Below, one piece after another: positions 18,344 to 28,784 of a stretch of DNA of 64,000 nucleotides. The stretch comes from Streptomyces xanthophaeus. GTDB lineage: Bacteria > Actinomycetota > Actinomycetes > Streptomycetales > Streptomycetaceae. Positions within the stretch are counted from its first letter, which is position 1, and each line of letters begins with the position of its first letter. Under the pieces are notes generated by a model. It saw nothing but the letters and a program-made list of their open reading frames with translations. It ran no database searches and was not told the DNA's origin. The position numbers and the translations under genes were made by a program. Location of the stretch: the NCBI RefSeq assembly GCF_030440515.1, contig NZ_CP076543.1:3935501-3999500 (forward strand), in the 5' to 3' direction.

Positions 18344-19354
18344 ATGCGAGCGATTCAGGTGTACGAAGTGGGCGGCCCCGAGGTGCTGCAGGAGGCCAAG
18401 GTGGACCAGCCGCGGCCGGGTCCGGGCGAGGCGATCGTGGAGGTCGCCGCATCCGGGGTCAACTTCCTCGACGTCTACCACCGCGAAGGCCGGTACAGCC
18501 TCCCGCTGCCCTTCACCCCGGGCACTGAGGGCGCCGGCACGGTCGTCGAAGTCGGACCCGGCGTCGCTGACGTCGCAGTCGGGGACCGGGTCGGTTGGGT
18601 GGAGATTCCCGGCACGTATGCCGAGCGGGCCGTCGTGGACTCCTCCCGGCTGGTGCCGCTGCCCGACGACATCGGCTTCGAGACCGCCGCCGCCGTGCTC
18701 CTGCAAGGTATGACCGCGCACTATCTCGTCAAGGACGCCTACCCGGTTCAGGGGGGCGACACGGTGCTCGTGCATGCGGCTGCTGGTGGCATGGGGCTGC
18801 TTTTGACCCAGCTCATCACCCATCTCGGCGGCAGGGTGATCGGCACGACGTCGACCACGGCGAAGGCCGAGCTGGCGAAGCGTGCCGGGGCCGCCGAGGT
18901 GATCCTTTCCTCCGCGGTCGACGATCTCGCAGCCGAGGTGAGGCGGCTCAACGGCGGTCAGGGACTGCCGGTTGTCTTCGACGGCGTCGGCGCGCACACC
19001 TTCGATGCGAGCCTCGCCAGCCTGCGAACCCGCGGCCATCTCGTGCTCTTCGGCGCAGCAAGTGGTGCCGTGCCGCCGTTTGATCCGATTCGGCTCGCCC
19101 ACGGCGGTTCGCTGACCCTGATCCGGCCCAGCCTCGGGGACTTCATCGCCGATCGGTCCGAACTGCTCCGACGGGCCACCGATGTGTTCGAGTGGGTGCG
19201 CTCCAAGGCGCTTGAGGTCACCGTGACGGGCCGCTACGCATTGTCCGAGGCCGCCCAGGCCCACAGCGACCTGGAGGCTCGGCGTACCACCGGCAAGCTG
19301 CTCGTCGTACCCGATGCGGGCGCTGTTGGACGCCGCGAGGAGACCAAGAGCTGA
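18344..19354 (+). CDS. zinc-independent quinone oxidoreductase (zeta-crystallin-like MDR)
   Basis: This 336-residue medium-chain reductase probably performs NADPH-dependent reduction of quinones or enones. Visible features are the N-terminal GroES-like fold (MRAIQVYEVGGPEVLQ, GVNFLDVYHREGRY, PFTPGTEGAGTVVEVG) and the Rossmann motif VLVHAAAGGMGLLLTQL (residues about 145-161) with an AAxGGxG loop. The zinc-ligand cysteines of alcohol dehydrogenases are lacking. ATG 18344 has GGAGG 3 nt upstream. It lies alone in a gene-poor island beside tRNA-Gly, so horizontal arrival is plausible. The family is clear; the substrate is not. Confidence 0.92.
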   Translation: MRAIQVYEVGGPEVLQEAKVDQPRPGPGEAIVEVAASGVNFLDVYHREGRYSLPLPFTPGTEGAGTVVEVGPGVADVAVGDRVGWVEIPGTYAERAVVDSSRLVPLPDDIGFETAAAVLLQGMTAHYLVKDAYPVQGGDTVLVHAAAGGMGLLLTQLITHLGGRVIGTTSTTAKAELAKRAGAAEVILSSAVDDLAAEVRRLNGGQGLPVVFDGVGAHTFDASLASLRTRGHLVLFGAASGAVPPFDPIRLAHGGSLTLIRPSLGDFIADRSELLRRATDVFEWVRSKALEVTVTGRYALSEAAQAHSDLEARRTTGKLLVVPDAGAVGRREETKS

Positions 19355-19641
19355 TCGCGGGTGACGAGGTCGGGGATCTTGGAGACTGAGATGTCGAGGG
19401 CATGGCCGACCGTCATCGCCAAGATCCCCGACAGCGTCAGGCACCCAGCAGGCCAAGATCACGTTCTGGCGGGTTTCTGGCGTATCCGGGTCACACCCCT
19501 TCAAGATCCCTCAGCCGAGACCTGGCTCACCCGTCCACAACATCCCGGGACAGAACAGCTGGGCCGCGCAACGCACGGGCATGCCGCCAGGGCCGGCTCA
19601 TCTCAGTGCCGGCCCCAGCGATGTGTCGACGTGTCGAGGGA

Positions 19642-20079
19642 TCAGCGCGTTGCCTCGTCCCCGAGGCTTCCGGAGCTGATGGCGCCCCGCAGGACGTGGG
19701 CGATCTCCTCGGGCTTGAGGTCGATGCTGTCCAGCCCCTCCACGGTCAGCGGGATCTCCTCCAGCGCGTATTCGCCGCGTCCCTCGGCACTGAACTCCGG
19801 GCCGGTGCGGTCCTCGAAGGACCACGTCGTGATGCGGGCGAGGTAGAAGAGCTGACGCTCGGTGTCGGACTCCATCGTGTGCAGGAGGCGGACGATGTCG
19901 GCCTTCCCTGCGATCTCTTCGTGGATCTCCCGGTGGAGGGCAGCCTCCCGGGACGCATCGCTCTCCTCGACCCCACCGCCGGGCAGCACCCAGTACACGG
20001 GGATTCCGGGCTTGGTGCGGCGGATGGCCAGCATCGTGTCGTCCGCGGTGACGAGGACGGCTCGGACTCGTTCGATCAT
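19642..20079 (-). CDS. Nudix hydrolase
   Basis: This 145-residue protein has a complete Nudix box GGGVEESDASREAALHREIHEE (G-x5-E-x7-RE-x2-EE, residues about 36-58), preceded by LVTADDTMLAIRRTKPGIPVYWVLP. It hydrolyses a nucleoside diphosphate linked to some moiety, with Mg2+ bound by the REXXEE glutamates. ATG 20079 is chosen over the longer frame because GGAGACAG precedes it and the family begins there (MIERVRAVLV). Substrate is unknown. It is isolated on the island, with no operon partner. Confidence 0.9.
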   Translation of the reverse strand: MIERVRAVLVTADDTMLAIRRTKPGIPVYWVLPGGGVEESDASREAALHREIHEEIAGKADIVRLLHTMESDTERQLFYLARITTWSFEDRTGPEFSAEGRGEYALEEIPLTVEGLDSIDLKPEEIAHVLRGAISSGSLGDEATR

Positions 20080-20637
20080 TTCGCTCTGTCTCCTTGCTTG
20101 TTGACGTCTCAGTGCAGCAGCCGGCCGCCGCCGACGTGGACGCCTGCCCAGTGATGAACGACGCGGACGGGCCGACGAGGACCGCCACCAGGGCTGCCAC
20201 ACCCAGGCCGCCCTCCAAGACATGCGCGTCCGCCTGCGGCGCTACAGCGGAGTCCCAGAAGCCCAGGAGCTACGCGAGCGGGCCGCCAGAATCACGGGCT
20301 AGCAGGAGCCCTACACCATCACCCGGTCCGCGGGAAGGCTCATTGCCCACCCGCAAGGCCAGCGCGGGGACCTGATACAGGTTCCGCTACGTCATCAAGC
20401 ACCCGGCTCCGCTCCGCGCGACGCTCCCGCCTTCGGCCCGCTCCGCGCGCGCTGCGCCGACGCCCGCCCCTGCAAGGCGGGATAGGCCCAAGGGCATGAG
20501 TCGAGCCCCGACCGGCCGCCGATTCCATCCTCACTGACATGCCTCCGGCGGGGGCGCTCCGGCTCCGGGATGGCGGGAGCGGCGTACGCGAGTGCCGGCA
20601 CGTCGGGGCGAGCGTGGGGAGGCTCCACCGACCTGGG
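20080..20637. other. about 560 bp without a convincing gene
   Basis: No frame has family-like sequence or a good start. A short stretch around 20215-20301 reads rightward as LQDMRVRLRRYSGVPEAQE followed by LRERAARITG and a stop. That looks like the true C-terminus of a protein whose upstream part is lost or frameshifted. A GC-rich repeat-like patch (CTCCGCGCG) lies at about 20410-20450. A decayed gene is likely. Confidence 0.35.
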
Positions 20638-21315
20638 TCAGCCGAGCCTGACCCTCTCCATCAAATCGATCACATAGTGAACGAGTTGGTCGGGAACTTC
20701 GGTCACCGCGAAGGCCCTCCGCGGAAAGCCCCTTCCATAGTCGAAACCCCAGGTGTAGATCACTACCGGCGTGTCAATGCCCAGTCGATCCAGGTCCTGC
20801 ATCATGTTGATTCCGGCCTGCCCATCTCCAGCCCGACCGATGTCAGTCAGAATGACGTCGTACGAATGACGCTGGAGAAACGCAAGAGCCTCACCCGTCG
20901 AATTCACGGGATCTACCTCCATCCCGACCGAGCGAAGAAGCGCCGTCAGCGCAGCGTTACCCTCGGGGTGATCGTCGACCCAGAGCACCTTGCCGCCCTG
21001 AAGGAGATCTTTAGCGTGTTCGAGTCTTCTCAAAACGCCACGTCTCACGCTGGCCGGGACGGGCACCTTGGCCACTTCACCAGCTTGATCCAACAGAGTC
21101 CGCGCCTCCTCAGCGAACTCGAAACTCACTGCTGCTGTACGAAGGCCTTTTAGCCGCACGATCACATCGCCGAGCTCCCTTCGATACCTCAGCAAGACAT
21201 ACAGGACGAGAGCAGGCCAGATGAATGTCTTGACGTAGCTCAGGACCAAGCGCGCGGTATCCACCACGGCATCATGTCGCGCCACCCATCGACCTTCAGG
21301 AATGATCAGCGGCAA
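20638..21315 (-). CDS. membrane-anchored atypical receiver-domain protein
   Basis: This 225-residue protein joins one N-terminal transmembrane helix (residues about 23-42, LVLSYVKTFIWPALVLYVLL), a basic helix and linker (RYRRELGDVIVRLKGL), and a C-terminal CheY-like receiver (109-225). The receiver has the acidic pair D114-D115 (LWVDDHP), the phospho-acceptor D158 (VILTDIG) and Thr188, but the invariant Lys before the last helix appears to be Glu/Val (AVTEVPDQL). No output domain follows and no kinase is adjacent. Base composition is less GC-rich than the neighbours, consistent with transfer. It is likely a signalling or defence-linked regulator; the function is unknown. Confidence 0.75.
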   Translation of the reverse strand: MPLIIPEGRWVARHDAVVDTARLVLSYVKTFIWPALVLYVLLRYRRELGDVIVRLKGLRTAAVSFEFAEEARTLLDQAGEVAKVPVPASVRRGVLRRLEHAKDLLQGGKVLWVDDHPEGNAALTALLRSVGMEVDPVNSTGEALAFLQRHSYDVILTDIGRAGDGQAGINMMQDLDRLGIDTPVVIYTWGFDYGRGFPRRAFAVTEVPDQLVHYVIDLMERVRLG

Positions 21316-21351
21316 GCCGCGGCCTGGAGCGTCTCAGTTTCCAGAAAACGT

Positions 21352-21393
21352 GAGCGCCCTCCCGGGCCGTCTCGGGGCCGTGGGAGGGCGCTC
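21352..21393. terminator. inverted repeat, probable terminator
   Basis: Arms GAGCGCCCTCCC (21352-21363) and its complement (21382-21393) with an 18-nt loop. No gene ends immediately on either side, so it may be left from a deleted neighbour. Confidence 0.6.
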
Positions 21394-21910
21394 GTTGGCG
21401 GGCAACGTTGGCAACTGGCGACGGCTCAGGCGGGCGTTCAAGCACGGAACCGTCACATGGCATGCGTGACCGGGAGCGCTGCCGACTGCTGCCGGGACGG
21501 GGTGCTAAAAGACGGCCAGCAGCGGGGAGGGGTGGCCTCTTGCGCGAGGCCGGCCGACTGGCGGGCGTGAGGTCGGGCTGGGCGCCGTACCCCCGCCGTC
21601 ACGTATGACGCGTGCGTGAGGCGAACGCACCACCGGGAATGGGCGGGCGGGGAGCAGCTGCTGCCGCGATGTGGCGGCGGCCGGTGTGGTCGCTCCGCGT
21701 CGGTGCCAGTCTCGCTGTGCCTGGTGAGCGTGTCGTCCTAAGAACCCGAGCAGAGCCGCTCCGCTGACCTAGAGCCCAGAGGCGCATTGCTATCTCGGCG
21801 GCATTCTCCGAGGGGCTGACCCGGCCCGCACCGTAGCGTCCTTCAGCGTGGCCCCGGACCCCGCATCGGAGTTGGCCTCGCCGGGCGCCCTTTCACCGGA
21901 GGAATGATCC
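21394..21910. other. about 500 bp without a convincing gene
   Basis: Only short low-complexity frames are present and I see no recognisable protein, tRNA or repeat. It separates the receiver gene from the hypothetical gene at 21911. Confidence 0.5.
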
Positions 21911-22360
21911 TCACGCCGTTCGGTTCGAAGCGGGTCCGGAGATCGGGATCAGCGGATCGTCGATGTCGACCGCTATCTCGAACCCCGAGGTCGAACTGAA
22001 GGTAGCGACGTTTCCGGACAGCTGAATCCGATCAAATGGATTGGATTCCATGAAGAACATGGCCCAGACCAAGGCGCGGTCAACGGTCAAACGGGCAACG
22101 AACCCCTCCGAACCGTACGAACCCTCGCCGCCCCACAGCAGCCCCCTCTCTCCCAGGTCGACAGCAGCAAGCCCATCGACCGAAGACACCCAGGTCGGAT
22201 CGCCTTCCAGCACCTCATCGAGATCGAAAGGGGCGCGCACCGTGAAACCCCTCGGTGCGGCGCGGTCGAGGGCGACATCGTAAGAGTGCCCGTCGGCGTA
22301 GTGGAGCGCGTCCTTGACGGGAAGCTCAAGGTCTTCCCACAGGCCCTCGATCGTGGTCAT
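21911..22360 (-). CDS. hypothetical acidic protein, possibly immunity-like
   Basis: I do not recognise this 149-residue acidic cytosolic protein. It starts MTTIEGLWEDLELPVKD with AGGAAAGG about 10 nt upstream. It is beta-rich (YDVALDRAAPRGFTVRAPFDLDEVL, AAVDLGERGLLWGGEGSYGSEGFVARL) and ends with DIDDPLIPISG. Size, acidity and isolated position on an island resemble polymorphic-toxin immunity proteins, but no toxin is nearby, so this is only a guess. It lies just upstream, on the same strand, of the accessory stretch. Confidence 0.6.
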   Translation of the reverse strand: MTTIEGLWEDLELPVKDALHYADGHSYDVALDRAAPRGFTVRAPFDLDEVLEGDPTWVSSVDGLAAVDLGERGLLWGGEGSYGSEGFVARLTVDRALVWAMFFMESNPFDRIQLSGNVATFSSTSGFEIAVDIDDPLIPISGPASNRTA

Positions 22361-22451
22361 CTGTGCTGGCCTTTCCTGGAGCCCGGTCGGGGGAACTGGC
22401 TCACCTGGTTCATTTCTGTTCCGCGAAGCCGGCCCGGCGGCGGCGTCGCGC

Positions 22452-23137
22452 TCAGGCTCCGGGAACGACGAGCCCCGACTCGTATGCCAGGATCACGAGC
22501 TGCGCCCGGTCGCGGATCCCCAACTTGCCCATGATCCGGCTCACATGGGTCTTCGCCGTGAGGGGGCTCAGGGCCAGCGCGTCGGCGATCTCGGTGTTGC
22601 TGAGGCCCCGGGCCACGAGGGTGAGGACTTCCCGTTCCCGCGCGGAGAGCGGGTCGAGGGCGGCGGGGGCCGGGGCGGAGCTGGGGGTGCGCAGGACCCG
22701 GGCGATCAGTCGGGCCGTCGGGCCCGGTGAAAGGAGCGACTCGCCACCGGCCACCGTTCGGATGGCGGCCAGGAGTTCGGCCGGCCTGGTGTCCTTCACG
22801 AGGAAGCCGGAGGCCCCGGAGCGCAGCGCTTCCACGACGTTCTCGTCGGTGTCGTACGTCGTGAGGACCAGGACCTTCACCCCGGCCAGGTCTTCGGCGG
22901 AGGCGATGAGCCGGGTCGCCTCGATGCCGTCGGTGCCCGGCATCCTGATGTCCATGACGACCACGTCGGCCCGCTCGGAGTGGGCGAGTTCCACGGCTTC
23001 GAGTCCGTTGCCCGCCTGTCCGACGACCGCCATGTCGGGAGCCGATTCGATGAGCATCGCGAAGGCGGACCGTACGAGTGTCTGGTCGTCTGCGAGCAGC
23101 ACCCGGATGACGCGGTCGTGCCCGACGGGTGCAGTGG

Positions 23138-23141
<4 letters not shown>
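22452..23141 (-). CDS. NarL/LuxR-family response regulator
   Basis: This 229-residue regulator has a receiver domain (VIRVLLADDQTLVRSAFAMLI, phospho-Asp in VVVMDIRMPG near residue 63, Lys in GFLVKDTRP) and a C-terminal LuxR HTH (LSAREREVLTLVARGLSNTEIADALALSPLTAKTHVSRIM). It is phosphorylated presumably by the adjacent kinase: its GTG start overlaps the kinase stop (GTGA), and the MMPL gene lies upstream in the same direction. The likely target is that exporter operon. Confidence 0.95.
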
Positions 23142-24319
<1,178 letters not shown>

Positions 24320-24335
24320 CGGGACATCGTCGCTC

Positions 24336-26498
24336 TCATCGCCGGTCCCCGGCCAGTTCCCGTGCGGGTCGGGAAACCGGGGCCGGGGTACCGGAAGGCC
24401 GGCCCGGCCACCACACCCTGCGGCCGAGCAGCACACTGGCGCTGGTCACCAAGTAGGTGCGGACCAGGAAGGTGTCCAGGACCACCCCGATCGCGACGAC
24501 CGTGCCCATCTCCACGAACATCACCAGCGGCAGCGAGGCGAGCACGGCGAAGGTCGCCGCCAGGACGATCCCGGCCGAGGCGATCACTGCGCCGGTGGTG
24601 CGGAGCGCGATCAGCGCGGCCTGCCCCGGCTCGGCGCCGCCCCGGGTCTCCTCGCGGGTGCGGTGCATCAGGAAGATGCCGTAGTCGACGCCGAGGGCGA
24701 CCAGGAAGACGAAGGTCAGCAACGGCAGCCCCGGGTCGACGCCGGTGAAGCCCAGCACCGGGCCGAAGACCAGTCCGCCGATGCCCAGCGCCGCACCCCA
24801 CACCAGCACGACGGCGGCGACCAGGAGCAGCGGGGCGATCAGGCTGCGCAGCAACAGGGTGAGGACGAGCAGCACCGCGGCGAGGACCAGGGGGATGACG
24901 ATCAGGCGGTCGTGGGAGTTCGTGATGGCCAGGTCGAGTTGCCGGGCGCTCGCGCCGCCCACGTGCGCGCCGTCGAGTCCGGCCCGCAGCCGTTCGATGA
25001 CGGCGGTCTCCCCCGCAGACTCCGGCGCGGACTCGGCGGTGACGGCGATCTCGGTCCAGCCGCCGCCACTGCGGCCCCGCTCGGCGCCCGCGACGCCTTC
25101 GACGGACCTGGCTCCGGCGAGAATCCGGTCGGCGGCTTCGGTGGGCGCCATGACCTCGATGGGCCGGCTGCTGCGATCCGGGAAGGCCTTGGCCAGCGTT
25201 CCCATGGCGGCGATCGACTCGGGCTTGCTGGTGAAGCTGTCCTCTCTCTTGAGCGCCCCGGGCAGGTTGAGCACACCGAGCGCCAGGGCACCCAGCAGCA
25301 CGACTCCTGTCACGAGCACGGCGACCGGCCGCTTGCCCGCCGAACTCCCCATCGCGGTGAAGACGTTCGGTCCACGCTGCTTGGGTTCGCTGCCGTACGC
25401 GGGGATCAACGGCCAGAACACGCGCCGTCCGAGCAGCACCAGGACCGCCGGCAGCAGCGTCATCATCGCGATCAGTGCGCACAGCACGCCCACCGCTCCG
25501 ACCGGGCCGAGCCCGCGGATGTTGTTGAGGTCGGCGGCGAGCAGACAGGCCAGCCCCGCCACGACGGTCCCGCAGGAAGCCAGCACGGCCGGCCCGCAAC
25601 CGCGCAGCGCGGTGTGCATCGCATCGTACGGAAGCGGGGTACGGCGCAGTTCGTCGCGGTAGCGGGCGACGAGCAGCAGTGCGTAGTCCGTGCCGGCGCC
25701 GAACACCAGGACCGTCATGATCCCGGCGCTCTGGCTGGTCACGGTGAGTCCGAAGCCGGAGGCGAGCCCGTACACGGCGGCCCGCGCGCAGACGGCGCCC
25801 GCGCCGACCACCACCAGCGGCACCAGCCAGAGCACCGGGCTGCGGTAGGTGAGGATCAGGAGCAGGGCGACCACCAGGCCGGTCGCCAGCATCAGCGTCC
25901 CGTCGATGGAGCCGAACACCTCCTTGGCATCGACTTCGACGGCGCTGTCGCCGCCGACCCGCACCGTCAGCCCGTCGGTGCCGCGCGCGTGGGCCCGTAC
26001 GCCCTCGACGAAGGCCTTCTTCGCGGCGTCGTCCGTGCCGGGCGCGGCCGTGGACACCGCGTACATGAGGGTGGTGCCGTCTGCGGACGGAACGCCGGGT
26101 CCTCGGAGGGTCGCGCCGAAGTCCCGGGGATCCTTCGACGTGGCGAGCGAGGCGGGGGACTTGGCGGACCCGGTGTTCGTGGTACCCGCCGGGACCGTGA
26201 CCACCGCGATCTGCCGTTCGGCGGTGTCCCGGTCTGCGGCGGTCAGCCCGCCGTCGCGGCGGTAGACGAGCAGCACGCCGGTCTCCTCACCGCCGGGCAG
26301 CTCCTCCTGGAGCCTGGCCACCTGCGTCGAGTCGGCGCCTGACGGCAGATAGTCCGCCGTCCGGTCACGCTGAACGTCCGCGAGCCCGCCCGCGAACGAC
26401 CCGGCGACGGCGATCACGATCAGCCACAGCGCCAGTACGCCCCACGGAACCACCGTGCGGTGTCTTCCTGTTCGCGCTGTACCCCCGGTATGCCCCAT
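24336..26498 (-). CDS. MMPL-family RND exporter
   Basis: This proton-driven transporter of about 720 residues belongs to the MMPL/ActII-3 family, which in actinomycetes export lipids, polyketides or siderophores. It shows two repeats: TM1 (VVPWGVLALWLIVIAVAGSFAG), a large extracytoplasmic loop, then clustered helices containing GAGTDYALLLVARYRDEL (about 274-291). A second half follows, with LVALGVDYGIFLMHRTREET and a final group of helices. ATG 26498 with GGAGGGG 7 nt upstream is chosen. It heads an operon with the kinase and response regulator, suggesting autoregulated export. The substrate is unknown. Confidence 0.94.
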   Translation of the reverse strand: MGHTGGTARTGRHRTVVPWGVLALWLIVIAVAGSFAGGLADVQRDRTADYLPSGADSTQVARLQEELPGGEETGVLLVYRRDGGLTAADRDTAERQIAVVTVPAGTTNTGSAKSPASLATSKDPRDFGATLRGPGVPSADGTTLMYAVSTAAPGTDDAAKKAFVEGVRAHARGTDGLTVRVGGDSAVEVDAKEVFGSIDGTLMLATGLVVALLLILTYRSPVLWLVPLVVVGAGAVCARAAVYGLASGFGLTVTSQSAGIMTVLVFGAGTDYALLLVARYRDELRRTPLPYDAMHTALRGCGPAVLASCGTVVAGLACLLAADLNNIRGLGPVGAVGVLCALIAMMTLLPAVLVLLGRRVFWPLIPAYGSEPKQRGPNVFTAMGSSAGKRPVAVLVTGVVLLGALALGVLNLPGALKREDSFTSKPESIAAMGTLAKAFPDRSSRPIEVMAPTEAADRILAGARSVEGVAGAERGRSGGGWTEIAVTAESAPESAGETAVIERLRAGLDGAHVGGASARQLDLAITNSHDRLIVIPLVLAAVLLVLTLLLRSLIAPLLLVAAVVLVWGAALGIGGLVFGPVLGFTGVDPGLPLLTFVFLVALGVDYGIFLMHRTREETRGGAEPGQAALIALRTTGAVIASAGIVLAATFAVLASLPLVMFVEMGTVVAIGVVLDTFLVRTYLVTSASVLLGRRVWWPGRPSGTPAPVSRPARELAGDRR

Positions 26499-26724
26499 CT
26501 CAGGCCCCTCCGCATGGACTCGGACCGGAGGCTCCGACGGCCCGCCCGGTTGCATCCAGCGTCCCGTCTTCGACGCACCGTTCCGTCACACCGACGCAGG
26601 AGATCGCTCGTACTCCCCCGGGTGTCCCGGAGCCTCCCGTACTCCCCTGGGAGTAACGCGGCGCGTCGTCGGCCACGTGCACGGCCTTGCGCACCGCCTC
26701 GTGCACGGGGCCGGCATCTCGTGG

Positions 26725-27564
26725 TCAGACGGCTTCTCCGGTTCCGGTGGAGAGTGCTACGTGGCGCCATCGGTCGAGTTCACGTCGCACCAGATCCAGC
26801 TTCGCCTCGACGCGCTCGATCGCGTCCGCACCCAGCTGCAGGCGCAGCGGCGGATCGGCCACCTCCGTGATGTCGACGATGGCTTTCGCGGCCTTCACCG
26901 GATCACCTGGCTGGCGGCCGTCGTTTCCGGCCATCGCCTCGCGCACCGGCCCCGCACCGGCGGCGTAGTCGGCGATGGAGGCCGGTTCCACCCGAATGCT
27001 CAGCTCGCTGAGGAAGCCGGTGCGAAACCCGCCCGGCTCCACGATCGTGACGCGGACACCGAGCGGGGCCAGCTCACCGTGCAGCGCCTCCGAGATGGCC
27101 TCGAGGGCGAACTTCGACGCACCGTACAGACCCACGGCCGGCGCGGTGGCGAATCCGCCCACCGAGCCGATGTTCAGGACGTGTCCGGAGCGCTGGGCCC
27201 GCAACGTCGGCAGGGTCGCCCGCAACGTGTTGAGCGCGCCGAAGACGTTGACGTCGAACAGTGCCCGGACGGCCTCGTCGGAGGTCTCCTCGATCGCGCC
27301 CACGAGGCCGTAACCGGCGTTGTTGGCCACGATGTCGAGCCTGCCGAATTTCGCCAGGCCGGCCTCCACGGCAGCCGTCAGCTGCTCCGGTTCGGTCACG
27401 TCCGCGTCCACCGCCAGCAGTCGGTCCGGCTCGTGCGGGTAGGCCCGGAGCACCGCTGCCGCATCCCTCGCCGTAGCGATCACGCTGTGTCCCCGGTCCA
27501 GCGCTTCCCGGGTCATCTCCGCGCCGAGCCCCCGCGATGCCCCGGTGACAAACCAAACGCTCAT
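26725..27564 (-). CDS. short-chain dehydrogenase/reductase
   Basis: This 279-residue classical SDR has the cofactor motif TGASRGLG (residues 7-14), NNAGYG, the catalytic Ser in LNIGSVGGF, and Tyr-x3-Lys as YGASK (about 153-157). An extended C-terminus follows. An R after the first strand's end (ATARD) suggests NADP(H). It is divergent from the MerR-Nudix regulator, with a dyad between them, so it is probably the regulated target. The substrate cannot be read from the sequence. Confidence 0.94.
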   Translation of the reverse strand: MSVWFVTGASRGLGAEMTREALDRGHSVIATARDAAAVLRAYPHEPDRLLAVDADVTEPEQLTAAVEAGLAKFGRLDIVANNAGYGLVGAIEETSDEAVRALFDVNVFGALNTLRATLPTLRAQRSGHVLNIGSVGGFATAPAVGLYGASKFALEAISEALHGELAPLGVRVTIVEPGGFRTGFLSELSIRVEPASIADYAAGAGPVREAMAGNDGRQPGDPVKAAKAIVDITEVADPPLRLQLGADAIERVEAKLDLVRRELDRWRHVALSTGTGEAV

Positions 27565-27579
27565 GTTCTCCCCTGTTCA

Positions 27580-27603
27580 GATGGGCCGATGGGCCGATGG
27601 GCC
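27580..27603. repeat. three tandem 8-bp repeats GATGGGCC
   Basis: Three perfect copies and a partial fourth lie in the divergent SDR/MerR promoter region; copy number could alter promoter spacing. Confidence 0.85.
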
Positions 27604-27622
27604 GATACCTCGACGCTAGAAC

Positions 27623-27638
27623 CTAGAGTCGTGTCTAG
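27623..27638. promoter_or_regulatory. dyad likely bound by the MerR-type regulator
   Basis: CTAGA-N6-TCTAG lies 30 bp before the GTG start of the MerR-Nudix gene, and 59 bp before the SDR start on the other strand, the expected place for a MerR-family operator. No binding data can be inferred. Confidence 0.6.
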
Positions 27639-27667
27639 ATCAACAGCTGCGTGAGAGAGGGGCGTTC

Positions 27668-28570
27668 GTGGACCTGAGCATCGGTGAGGTGGCACGACGC
27701 AGTGGGCTGAGCGTGCACGCGCTGCGGTTCTACGAGCGGGAGGGCCTGTTCGCCAACCCGGTGCGCCGCCTGTCCAACGGCCGCCGGATCTATCACGAGG
27801 AAGACCTGGAGTGGCTGGCCGTCTGCACGAAGCTCCGCTCCTCCGGCATGCCCCTGGCGATGATCCGGCAGTACGTCGAGCTGGCCCGTCAGGGCCCGGG
27901 CAACGAACACGAGCGTCTTCAGCTGCTGCGCCGACACGAAAGGCAGGTCGAGACGCAGATCCGCGAACTGCAGGACACCCTGGATGTGATGCGGCACAAG
28001 GTGCGGATCTACGAGGACCATCTCGCCCGCGGTGAAGCCGACCGGCTCTGGAATCCGTCCCGCCCGGTTGCCTCAGAGGCCGACACTCTCCGGGAGAGCC
28101 GTCCGCCGGACAGTGCCGGTTCGATTCCCGAGACCGAGCCGACGCCACTGCACTCCGTGTCCGTCGCCGGGGCGGTCCTGCGTGAGGACGGCCGGCTCCT
28201 GGCGATCCGCCGAGCGGACAACGGGACTTGGGAACTGCCGGGCGGGGTACTCGAACTCAGCGAGTCCCCGGAGGCCGGCGTCCGCCGCGAGGTCCTGGAG
28301 GAGACCGGGATCGAGGTCCAGGTCCAGGAGCTCACGGGGGTCTACAAGAACACGAGCCGCGGGATCGTCGCGCTGGTCTTCCGCTGCAAGCCGTCCGGCG
28401 GCGCCGAGCGCACCTCGCAGGAGTCGACCGACGTAGCCTGGCTCACCCCGCAAGAGGTGTCCGCGCAGATGTCCGAGGTCTTCTCGATCCGGCTCCTGGA
28501 CGTCCTGGACGACGCGGGCCCCCACGTGCGGAGCCACGACGGCCGCCGGCTCACCAGGAGCTCACGCTGA
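27668..28570 (+). CDS. MerR-family regulator fused to a Nudix hydrolase domain
   Basis: This 300-residue two-domain protein has a MerR HTH (LSIGEVARRSGLSVHALRFYEREGLF, residues 3-28) and a dimer helix (ERLQLLRRHERQVETQIREL). A Ser/Pro-rich linker leads to a Nudix domain at about 160-300. The Nudix box GGVLELSESPEAGVRREVLEETG is complete (REVLEE glutamates present), so catalysis is possible. GTG 27668 has GAGAGGGG upstream. It is divergent from the SDR gene. Fusion suggests the Nudix fold senses or turns over a nucleotide ligand that controls DNA binding, which is inference. It could also simply be a bifunctional protein. Confidence 0.92.
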   Translation: MDLSIGEVARRSGLSVHALRFYEREGLFANPVRRLSNGRRIYHEEDLEWLAVCTKLRSSGMPLAMIRQYVELARQGPGNEHERLQLLRRHERQVETQIRELQDTLDVMRHKVRIYEDHLARGEADRLWNPSRPVASEADTLRESRPPDSAGSIPETEPTPLHSVSVAGAVLREDGRLLAIRRADNGTWELPGGVLELSESPEAGVRREVLEETGIEVQVQELTGVYKNTSRGIVALVFRCKPSGGAERTSQESTDVAWLTPQEVSAQMSEVFSIRLLDVLDDAGPHVRSHDGRRLTRSSR

Positions 28571-28784
28571 GGGAGGACGGGCCATGACGGCGAATGGCGC
28601 CCTGCGTTTCGAGCGTGTCCGTACCGGAGGAGACCGCGCCCGCCCGGGGCCGTGGTGGCACCGCACCGGGGAAGGCGCCATCCGTGTGCCCCGCTTCGCG
28701 GGCGCCATGATGCAGACCGACGCGGTGCGTGTCAGCGTGATCGGAGAGGTATCCGTACCGCACGCACCAAGAGGAGTCGCCGTC

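Noticed and set aside
18035..19504. Long minus-strand frame across the quinone oxidoreductase
   Set aside because: Antisense shadow; the forward gene has clear MDR motifs and a GGAGG site.
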